From Heliocidaris erythrogramma (taxonomy: Eukaryota > Echinodermata > Echinoidea > Camarodonta > Echinometridae), in assembly GCA_025617745.1 (NCBI GenBank), contig CM046869.1, positions 13,597,168 to 13,661,167 of the forward strand: a DNA stretch of 64,000 bases, written 5' to 3'. Positions within the stretch are counted from its first letter, which is position 1; every line of letters begins with the position of its first letter. Made by a program: the position numbers and the translations under genes. The notes below the pieces were generated by a model that saw nothing but the letters and a program-made list of their open reading frames with translations, made no database searches and had not been told where the DNA came from. Positions 37,865-49,800 of the stretch are shown here, in pieces.

Positions 37865-40800
37865 TTACATACATGTACAAGTAGGGACATGAGCAATAAA
37901 AATATCACATTTTGACTCTCGTTTCTTGCTTAATCTTCATAAAACCTGTATTACCAAGGAGATAAGCCAGACACATTATCAGCCTGCATGAATGTACCTG
38001 CCTACATTTTGAGTTGACATCAGAAATAGAAGCCACTTGAATACCTGGCAAAATGCACAGGACTCTGACACGACTGGGGTTAAGGAGACCTTACTGAGAC
38101 ATTTGTTGGGTCCAGGGTTTTGGATGTGGGATCATTTTGACCATAATACATGTAACTAATAAGTAGCCCTTTCTTTTGGGCCAAATTAGTATGTCCTGTT
38201 AGTGACACTACAATTTGTCACAAATATGTTCCTAAAATCAGGAAATCAGGAAATCAGGAAATCAGGGTAACCTGATTTTTCGCCACTGAGATGTCAAGTC
38301 AGAAAATCACAGTAGCTCCAAATAAAACAGAGTAGTTGGCATGCAGGCATCAGTTCCAAAGTCTCATACATCTTTTGAGAGTGTACTTTATGCAGAATAT
38401 CTTTTAATGATGTATATTGTCAGGGGATAATCCTGTTAATTTTTTAACCCTGTATGCATCTTAAACATCTAACATTCACTAGCAGAACAAAGTCATTCAT
38501 CACTTGTTTATTCTTCAAGACTTGATTCAAAGGATGTTTGGTCATTTTTTTTCCTGTCCCATACATACCAAGTATCACAGAATAACATACTGACACCTTA
38601 ACAGAGAAGGTAGAATTCTGATAAAGATGAACACTAATTTGTGAGCTTTCTCATTCTTTTTATGTCAGTTTGGAAAAGATATCATAGTAGAAATGTTTTC
38701 TGAAAAGGATTGCTGTTCAAATGCCCTCATATTCAAATATGAAGAGAAATAGCTGAAGTGTTCAGGCCGAACATTTATGCCACATGTGTGTAGTCCCACA
38801 TACCCAATACTGTGTGCAGTGATGTGCTTATCAGCAAGACCGAGTCAATGTCTCAATCATTTTGATGATTCTTTAACCTCACAGGTACATCCTGTTCTTT
38901 AGGTACCCGGTACTACATAATCAACCTTTCCCAACAGACCGCTTCTGTAATTATACAAATTTAAATTTTTTGAGCACCTAGTGACGAGCTATTCCATTAA
39001 GCTGATGAGCCTCAATGCTTGGAATCCAGTTTGCATACATTATTTGTTGCTATGTCCGGCAAGCCTCCAGCAAGCTCTCAGGATGTCAAGAACAACCTTT
39101 GTTTGAAAGGTATGTATAAAATTTGCATACATTACCGAAGCGGTCTATTGCTTTGAGACATTTTCTTTCACAATGTAATTGCATTGCATGGCCAGAACTC
39201 AACATTATCTTTGACTTTAAAAGTAAAGTTGAGTTCTGGTCATGGGATTACATTGTGAAAGAAACTGTCTCAAAGCAATAGACCACTTCTGTAATGTATA
39301 CAAATTTATGCACATATATTCTCTGAGCGCCTAGTGACGAGCTATTCCATGAACCTGCTTTTTATAAATGAGCCTCAATGCTTGGAATCCAGTTTGCATA
39401 CATTATTTGTTGCTATGTCTGGCAAGCCTCCTGCAAGCTTTCAGGTTGTCAAGAATAACCTTTGTTTGAAAGGTATTTATAAAATTTGCATACATTACTG
39501 AAGTGGTCTTTGGGAAAGGTTAATTATATAGCACATAAGAATTGGTGTATGCTGTAAAGTTTTGGAATCACCAGAATGACAAGAAATTGACTCAATCCTG
39601 TTGAGAGGCACATGCACTGCACACAGAAATGTGTACATGGGACTACACACACATGTTCGGCCCGAACATTTCAGCTGTTTCTTATATTATGAATGTGAGG
39701 GCATTTTGAAGAAAAATCATTTTCAGCGGACACTTCTACTATGATAATCTTCCAAATTGACATAAAGAGAATGAGAAAGCTCAGAAATTATTTTTCACCT
39801 TTCCCAGAACTCAAGCTTCTCTTTAGGTATCATTTTTCTTCATTTATGGGCAGGTTCACCGTCTTGTAGGGCTATCAACCTAACCTACATTAGGTATACT
39901 AAAATCTCTGATGTAAAGAAAACAAAGGTTTAAAATTATCCAAGCAGCAGCAAAGCAATTTGATTGGCCTATTTGGCACTCACCACACGCTTTCAAGTGT
40001 ACACTAACTTGCAATAATCATCTATTAATACCTCAAAGGGCTATTGTTTGAAAGTGCACAATAACAAAGTTATTAGAAGTAAAGGTAAACAAGGATGTAC
40101 ATACAAGTAGCATAAAGTGTGCTAGCTCGATTCCTTTAAAATAGAAGGCTTCAAGACCCAATTCTTTAAATATTATCAAGATGAACTGTGCATGAACTTG
40201 AGAAAAATTCTCTCACTCACTCACTCATTCTCCATCTCTCCCCCTCCCCCTTCCTCTATCTCTACATGTAACTCTGTACATGTACAAACAATACCGCTAA
40301 GGGATACTACATGTAGCATGTCAATGAATGAGAAACTGATTTTAAAGATCTTAACATGTGTTACCTAGCAATGATCACAACAAACAAAACTGACATTTTC
40401 ATATATACACTAAAGGAAAAAAGAAACTTATAAAAGTTCAAGAGATCACCAAATTAAATTCTCTGCATGGAAATGTACCAAATTTGGATATAATGTTGAT
40501 TCAATGCATGGCTTTAAATGACAGTCAATAACAAAAAGTTTTCTTCAATGCCACAAAAGAAATGTGCACTGAAGCAAAGGACTCTCTAATCCCCAAGTCA
40601 CAAAGACAAACTGCAGCCTTGTACACCATATGCATGTCAATGAATGAAACAAAAGAATTTCAAAAGGGATTTGCACCCCTCGAGCAAGAGGATATTGATG
40701 TTCTGCCATGGTGCGCCCGTTCACCAGACCTTTCCCCAATTGAACATCTCTGGGAAGAGCTTGGTCGACGTGTGTCAACCCATCAATCAACCCATCAATA

Positions 40801-43800
40801 GGGAGACGCTCATTGCAGCACTGCAAGAGGAATGGAACAATGTTCCCCAGGCTACCATCGCGAATCTGATCGGAAGCATGCGAAGACGGTGTACAGCTTG
40901 CCAGCAAGCTAGAGGTGGACATACTGGCTATTAATCTGTTTGGATATGAACTTGCAAATCCCTTTTGAAATTCTTTTGTTTCATTCATTGACATGCATAT
41001 GGTGCACAAGGCTGCAGTTTGTCTTTGTGACTTGGGGATTAGAGAGTCCTTTGCTTCAGTGCACATTTCTTTTGTGGCATTGAAGAAAACTTTTTGTTAT
41101 TGACTGTCATTTAAAGCCATGCATTGAATCAACATTATATCCAAATTTGGTACATTTCCATGCAGAGAATTTAATTTGGTGATCTCTTGAACTTTTATAA
41201 GTTTCTTTTTTCCTTTAGTGTATATTTTGTTCACCATTAAAGATGGGGAAAGTGGACTCTAAAGTTTATGGCCTAAACAAAGTACACAGTATACAGCTTT
41301 TGGGGGGGGGGGAATACCACAACCCACAACACTACAAACCCTGCTTGCTTTCTGACCAAAGCTATTAAAGGCTAGACAGCTGAAAACCTTCAAATATTAA
41401 AAAAAAAACACTTTTACCAAGAATAATTCTGTTCATGCTGAAACAATCAGGCAAGGAAAATAGTTCAAAAAGTTTTACAAAACAAGATTGATAAATTTCC
41501 AGAAATCCAAATATCATTATGGTCAATGACTTTTTCTTGTGAATTTATTGTTAAACCCCAATGAAAAATCACAACAGACTAAATACGACATGGCTTTACA
41601 ACCATTAAAACAATATTCCGTTTGTCCACCCCTTAAAATGATATCAGTATATTAAATATTCAAAATACACAACTGTAAAACTGAAATAGGGAAAGTGCAA
41701 AGGAATACTATCAACACACATATTGATGTTCTGTGATGAGGGGCTCCATGTATTAAAAACAACTCAAATTGTGGCTACAGTGTCTCAAACTCAGTAAATT
41801 GTTTGAATCTTGCACATCCAATGAGCATAAACCCATGGAAGTGTGATGCATTATTCCAATCCATTTGGATTTCATTGTGGAAAATAATGTAAAGTAGGTA
41901 GTGCAGTTTTAGTAAAAGGTAGAAATGAAGACAAAGTAAATATCAAACAGAGAAAGTGGAGACTGTTCTTATTTACCAAGTGTCTCATTTGATTACACCC
42001 CTGTCAGGTGAAGTCAGTATCATCAGTTTTCTGTAATTTCAGCCTTCTTTTAAAATTCATGCAGTATGCTGGTCCATTCAGTAACAAATCTGTCTTTAAT
42101 TAGTGGGATTTACATACATGTAAATGTACAATTAACTTTTATTTTGATTTATTTTTTGTAAAATACAACATTTTCTAAAATTTCTTATGTATTCATAGTC
42201 TCCTGAGCATATTAACTATCCTGCATTAATATTCAACATGTCACAGACTGAAATACAAGGCAGAATTTTTAAGATTTTGAAGTGCATGTACATGTATAAT
42301 CTTCATAATAAATAGACTTCATAACTATTTAAAATAAGTTCTCTAGGATGACTTGCATCCTAGATTGCATCCTGATTGACTGCACCTTTTCTAGCAGCTT
42401 CAAAAGAGAGATGCTGGATGTCAGGCTTTATTAGACCTGGAATTGTTAGACCTTTTAAAAGTCACTTTTGATATTTCAACACTTTGCACTCACACAATAT
42501 GATAATGCACCAAATGTGGAATGTACAATAATGTAAAAAGAAGAGAACTGACAATTTGGGTCTTATGGAAAGTAAATCTCAAATATTGATTTGCCAATTG
42601 GAGATTATTAACAGATTGCGTGGTTTCCATGAATTTTTTTTTTTAAATGGAATATGCTGCGACTGGCAATTTGCCAAAGCCTAATAACAAAACTGTACTT
42701 TACACGCATGTCTTCAGTCCATGCATGAGTATGGAATAAATCCAGTACTACTGGATATATAATGTAGCCAACAAAATAATGTTATTTATTCAATCTGCTG
42801 AATTTTCCAAATGGTCTGCCTTCCATCCACGTACATGTACTTATTATTTCAATTTAGTTATGATTTACACATATGATACAGGACATAACTGATATAGAAT
42901 TTATTACATACTGCATATCAAGATCCCAGAGACAGTACTGTGCCCCTCGATTTTGTCTTGGTATGGAATAAATTTTAGAGATCACCTTGGAGCAATAATT
43001 TTAACTGTGCCCCTCAAAGCAGTCAATATTTCTATAATATAGTCATCTGCAAGGAATGGAACAAAACATACAAAGCAAGTGATTGAATTCCTTCATAACA
43101 CAAGCATAATACTACTTACGCGATGAGGAATTGATTGGAATGTTCTAGAAGAAGAGAGATGCAAGCATCTTTGACATCAATGACTCCCAGCGGTTGTCCA
43201 GTATCATGCTGAGACTTGAAGAATAGAAGATAACATGTTGAACGGTCAAGCACAAACCAAGACCGTCTCTTCTTCCAACGACCAAGAGCTAGTGATTCAA
43301 ACAAACAAATACAATCTTAAAAATCAGACTAACTTCAGAAAGAAAATGAAAGCAAACTAAACCCCTCATAAACATTTCTGCAATTCAAGTTTGAGCATTG
43401 ACATCTCTGATATACATGTACTATCAAATTGGTATTATTAAAAAGCCTGCTGGTTATTCCCCTTTACAATGAAGCCTCATTTGTAATGATTATGTAATCA
43501 TGGAATGTGCAGTACACCTGAATATGGGCCTAAGTCAAAAATGAAATGTTGCAAAATAATAATAATAATAAACAATTATCAGGTGCTGAAAACGGATGTT
43601 TCTGGTTTACAGATTACAGCCCTGTATGACCAGGGCCCTGTCACATAAAGCTTTAGACTGATCGTACGATTGATATTTACGATCAATCCCATTGACTACA
43701 ATGTACAATCAATCGTAAAAATCAATCGTAAGATCAATTTCAAGCTTTATGTTACAGGGACCAGGGGTGGTATTCTGAGATTTATTTCATCTTGATTTTA

Positions 43801-46800
43801 GTGAAAAGATTTTAATTGTCATAACAAATTTTAAATTGCAACATTCCATTGGTGTTTGCGCAGATGAATTCCGCGTACACAGCCACTTTTGCACTGTCAT
43901 TAACCAATGATGCACCATCAGGGTACATTTTGTTATGACAATTAAAAATTATTTCACTAAAATCAAGATAAAATAAATCTCAGAATACCATCCCAAAACA
44001 AGCTTAACCCATAGACTACGGGAGCCGGGTGGCTCCTGTATTAAACCTATGAGAGTTAAAGAATTCAGTAGTCAACAGGTTAATTCAAGACAACATACAC
44101 ATAAACTGGAAATTCAAATCATAAGTGCAAGAAGTAAGATGCTGTGCAAGAAATAAGATGCTGTGCACCTCCTTGCATTGTTATTGTCAACAGTGAATTC
44201 TTCATTTGTTTGGAGAATGGGTGAAGATGCTGAGATGGTAAAGTAGTGTATTGTCATTTCACCTAATCTTTGGAAGATAATTATGAGATTATCATTGTTT
44301 TTTTTTTGTATATATAGTTTTATCGCAAGTGTTTTTTACTCCAACCAGGGAAACTCCCATCTCCCTGCTCCAACCAAACCTCCAGAAGTACAGCAGAAAT
44401 AAAATTCTCTCCACAGCAGTTCTTATATCACTCTCTGCATAATTACAAAAGCTATAAATACATAAACAACTCGGCAGTAAACACTGTCAAACCAGACACA
44501 TTAATCTTCCAAACAAAATAGAAGAAGCACCAATGCATTCACGAATAATCACCTCAACATTATTCAGAACAAAATCCATTCTCCAAAATAAATGGAGCAT
44601 TTACTGTTCACAATAACAATGCATTTTGCAACATTTCATTTTTTACCTGGCCCCATATATTTATGTGTACAGCACGTTCCATAATTATATATTCATTACA
44701 AATGGGTCATCATTTAAAAGGAGAATAAACAGGCTTTCCAAAGATATCAAGTTCAGAAACAACAGAGTTATCAATGCTTAAACTTGAACTTTTTTGAGTG
44801 GTTTAAAATCAAAGAAACAAGTCAGTGAATGTTTGAGCAAAATAAAGAAAGTTAAGGATTTTTTAAGTTGTAATAAATCAAACATAAATTGGCAACTCTG
44901 TGACATACATGTATCTTGTGATTCAAGCATACATGTACACGCACCTATAATCATTGTTCATATATTTTTACATATTAAAAACTTGAACAAAACAAATTTA
45001 TTCCTTCATCAAAAACTAAGAAGAAGGAAATTTATGAAATTTGCTGTAGTGAGCAAAATGGCGTCACAGAGTTACCAGTTTGTGTTTGATAGATTACAAC
45101 TTCAAAAATTCATAGCTTTCATATCATTTCTTATCAGATTTTGCTCAAACTTCCACTAATCTGTCTCTCTCTCATTTTGCTTCATTTATTCAAGTAATAA
45201 TAGCAGGGTGGACTTTCCCTTTGATATACATTCATGAGTGTACACCAGGTTTTTGCGGATAGTTTCACGGATAGTTTCACGGATAGTTTCACAAGCTAAC
45301 CGATGCAAATTCTTTCTCTAGCATACATATTACATAATAAGTGTATTTCACATAATACCTTGGCCCTATTCTCAGCTAGCAAACATGTATTGCACATAAT
45401 AAGAGATAGTGCCAGACTAATACATGATCATTGTGCAACCACTGACAATGTGAAACACATTCACTCTGTGAGTGCTTCTTTGAGTGCTGCTCATCATATG
45501 CACACACAAATTTTAATATGAGGGAGAAAGGTAACTACAAAATGTACATGTAATATCTTCATGGTACTACGGGCTGCTGCGACAAATTTTTTACATGATA
45601 CGTTTCTTTCCAGCAGAAACATTCATCAATGAATTTGTACTTGAGGCATTTACTTGTAGAAAATATGAATTTGAAATCCACCCACATACAAAATGTAAGA
45701 TATAATTCCAAAAGTATGCCATGACCCCTCCCCTGGCTGTAAGAGAAAAAAAAACCCCAGCCCCTTCAAGCTTAAAGCATCACAATAAAGTTGACCATGG
45801 CAATTAAACTACTTGATCATGTGCAAAAAATTATATTCAAGAAATGTAATGATTGACACAGACATTGAGAACCATACACCAGTCTCTTTATGATCATGTG
45901 CAAAAAATTATATTCAAGAACTGTAATGATTGACACAGACATTGAGAACCATACACCAGTCTCTTTATGAAATGATCTACATGTATTTCCTCATATTGTC
46001 CATTGTCTTCCCAGAAACAGAAACAGAGAGTTAATTACTAAGACATATTTGACCACTTCAAATCCACTTCTCTCTTCCTTCATGGCACTCATTAAAGTGA
46101 TTTGGTAACTTTGTAGAGACTTGATAAAATCTGAGCTGCCTGGGCTTACAATGCTATCAGTGTATGTATTGTGTCATAAAAATGAAGCCCAGGGAAAAAT
46201 GAAGCCCAGGGAAAAAAAAGCACTTAAAAATCATCATGTGCTTCACAAAAGTACACATATATGCAAGTGACCGGAAATGCCAGACTCATTTTCCCTGATA
46301 GACTCAGTGTTAGACTAAAGCGTACGGCCATGCGCTTTCGTAAAATGGGAGTATTTAGTCATAGATATCTTTAATAATAGCATTATATATTTGAAAACCT
46401 TTCTATGCCTGGCTACATGTATTTCTTTATCCTTCTGAACATCATTATACAAGACAGATATCAAAATTCAACAATTTATTAAATTTATCAAGCCTCCACA
46501 AAGTTACGGAATCCCTTTAAACTTGCTTGTTCAGCGATATATACATGTAAACACATCTTACTCAATAAGATGGCAAACACATCTTACTCAATAAGATGGC
46601 TTACACATTAGCGAATGTTTTGTTTTCAGCTCCCCTGCATGAAGGTATTTACATGTACATTTCGTTTTTTGAGTGTGTGAAAAAAATGTTCATTTAAAAA
46701 AATCACTTCCTTTTGGTTTACCGGTACCAATCACCAAAGAATATTTTGCTTTGAATGTTAGGGGTTCTATGTCAATATTATTAAAAATATAAGCTTCAAA

Positions 46801-49800
46801 TGTTTATTCTATTTAGAGCTAAAGAGATATTGTAAGTTGAAATACACTACCAATAAACAATAGACTTGTTAAGAGACTAGTCGACGCAGCTGTACATAGC
46901 ACAGAATAAGGACCCCCATGGTACCAAACTCGGAGGGGGTCCTGTATGTTATCTTTCATTTTCTTCATACCAACAGAAGGCCAGGTAAAGTGTATTGCAG
47001 TTGATTTTTTTCTAGCTGTACACAAATTATTTTTTTAGGTGGGTGATACACTTTAAAGCAAATGAATGTGGAAACACTTAATAATGAATCTTTTAATTTA
47101 CAAAAATCCCTTCTTTTTTGTTCAAAGAAAAATGAATGAGGAAACAATTACTATGAATATATACATTTTTTTTTTAAATCCCTTCTTTTTGTTTAAAGCA
47201 AATGAATACGGAAACAAGTACTATGAATATACATAAGTGGGCAAATGTTTGTAGAAGTCAGATGCTTTGAGAAAAATAAGGAAAACAGCCCTTGCAGAAA
47301 GTTATGAGTTGTACATTTAGTTGTCTTAATTTTCCCAATTTTAATTCTATGTTATTATAAATGGAGTGAAGATGATACTTTCATGCAGACCTTATTTCAT
47401 AAAAAAGTACTAAAATATTCTTCAGCATGCATCAGCACATGACTGTGGTCATCATCATTTTTCTGTTCCCAAGTACAAACCGTTTTTAATCAAGACTCCC
47501 ATTCATTTATACATGTATTTGTGTCTGATATCATAGGATTCCTCATTTATGAGTGGTCTTCCCTGAGGTCCTGTTTCATACATGTATGTGAAACACATCT
47601 TACATGACATGTACCTGAATATGTACGTTCTATTTCATGCTGACCTTCATACGGCAAAGCTGTCATTTACATCATTTAAAGAAAAAAATTTTGCCAAAAA
47701 ATACGAAAGTAATGAACAATCCAACTGCTTGCATGACAAGTTCAAATTGTTAAATAGTACCTGCACTTTATATGGAATTACAAGATAAGATACTTTACAA
47801 ATTGTTTTTAGAGCCTATAGAATTTAGGGTATATAGGATGAGATGATTTTGCCTGTTTGTATTATGCGTACATGTATCCTGTAAGACAACACTACTAGTG
47901 GAGATGCAGGCAGCCGAACCTGACTACAAGACATTTGATCTCATATCATGAGATCAAATGTCTTGTAGTCAGGTTCGGCTGCCTGCATCATGAGATCAAA
48001 TGTCTTGTAGTCAGGTTCGGCTGCCTGCATCATGAGATCAAATGTCTTGTAGTCAGGTTCGGCTGCCTGCATCTCCACTAGTAGTGTTGTCTTACAGGAT
48101 ACATGTACGCATAATACAAACAGGCAAAATCATCTACCCTCTGTGCAGACAAGCCCAATTCTTTGTATACAGTGTAGGTAATAATTATTTGGACATGCTC
48201 AGAAATTCATCCATAAAACAAGCAAATGCACACCCTTTTAAGTTCAGATTTTTAAAAGGTATTATCAAATGAAATACAATAAATTGTACATCAACTAATC
48301 ACAAGAATGCTCATTTTCATACCTTGTTGTGATTAATGGACAATAATTTGTCATGCTTCAATGGACATGACTTTTTACTATGCCAATTTTAAGGCATTAT
48401 ACTTCTCTTTAATTTGATGTAGAATTAATCATATATCATTCAGAATAATACATTTTGTACTCTCACTTTTCTTGAATGCATTTTCAAGATTCTTGGATAC
48501 ACTGAAAATACATTTGGACAGAAGATTAGATTCATGTCTCAAAGTTCAGGTGTTAGTAACAACAATAATACTATATGTAAAACAAAGTATTGTATATGAA
48601 ATTAAACATAAAATAAATTACCTATAATGTGGACAAATTATAACATTGATTATCATTGAGGCACGACGAGTTACAGTCCATTAATCACAGCAAAGTCCGA
48701 AAATGAATGTCTCGATGAATGTCTCGATGATCATGACTGTTTTAATACCCAACTTTATAAAGACAATATAATTTTCCTTTCGTTGAAGTACAATTTATTG
48801 TATTTCATTTGAAAGGATTTTAAAAATCTGAACTTAGAAGGCTGTACATGTACAGCTATATGATATATTTTTTTCCTTCTAGTCTGGACGTTGTATCACA
48901 AAAAGTCATTAAAATAATACTGAAGCAATGGAAGTTTGAGCATCGTTTTGAACAAAGACTTGTCTAAGAATCAGGGTCAACATGTATACATACTTCTAAT
49001 GTGAATGTTATATTATATAAAAATGTATTTAATGGGCAGGGCTTATTGTGAGTGTACAATGATATATATAACTACATGAAGCTGTAGCCACATATCATCC
49101 TCAAGCAATACCATGGCATAAGCTGAGACTGACAGCTTACCTCCCCAATCTTGTTTCTTTATTACCTTATAAAATACCCAGGTACTTTTATCATGTCCCT
49201 TTCATTATACAATGACTCTTTATATAAATTTTTTTTTTAAATTCTTGAATTTTGTACAAATTCCATTCAGACTGAACAGGCTACAGGGATGGGGAATACA
49301 TACCTCCTCCTGGTCTATGCTGCAGGTATCCTGCCTTAGCAGCTGTAGCTGATATGGTACTCATTGTAGGAGATTGTTCGCTCATGTTATTACTCTCATT
49401 ATCAGGGTTAGCCTTGGCACCAAGGATGCTGTGATGACTTTCACCATGATTCTACACAAATGACAAATTAAATATCATAACATTACAAATGACAAATTAA
49501 ATTACTTACTAACAAATTAAATATCACAACATTAAAAATGACAAATTAATTATCAACAGTACAAATGACAAATTAAATGTCATAACATTACACCTATTAC
49601 AAATGAGAAAATTAAATATAACATTACAAATAGCAAATTAAATATCCTAACATTACAAATGACAAATTAATGTCATAACATTACAAAATGACTAATTAAA
49701 TATCCTAATATTACAATAGTTCATCACAGGAATGACCATACTGATCCTGTATAGTATACAGCAGTTGCACTGAGGTGATTATTTCAATACATGTAAATGT

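Larger units (their letters stand above)
18199..43119 (-). other. Intron of about 24.9 kb within the PH-domain coding region
   Basis: Separates the PH core exon from the PH C-terminal exon. Elements listed separately: palindrome 19.3 kb, families I, M, D, the TTCGCG element, E, L, J, the ACACCGACACC element, C, A, B and the Tc1 derivative. Stretches where nothing convincing was seen: 18199-19320, 19950-21770, 23140-25350 (apart from an AAT microsatellite), 26160-27600, 29460-32240, 33340-34500, 36400-36990, 37200-38600 and 41225-43119. No plus- or minus-strand exon with splice sites and recognisable product was found in them. Confidence 0.6.
43289..49303 (-). other. Intron of about 6 kb
   Basis: Holds two abutting foldback elements (43630-43993), a family C relative (44770-45223), short tandem duplications (45257-45292, 45814-45967, 46549-46600), a complex palindrome (47841-48135) and a foldback element (48233-48843). 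46610-47840 and 48850-49300 show nothing recognisable. Confidence 0.6.

Noticed and set aside
40545-41066. Minus-strand 173-codon open frame
   Set aside because: Composed of the right inverted repeat and the antisense of the transposase remnant; the recognisable DDE motif is on the plus strand.
47947-48072. CRISPR-like array of three 42-bp repeats
   Set aside because: The copies are contiguous with no spacers, form one arm of a palindrome, and the sequence is from a eukaryote.
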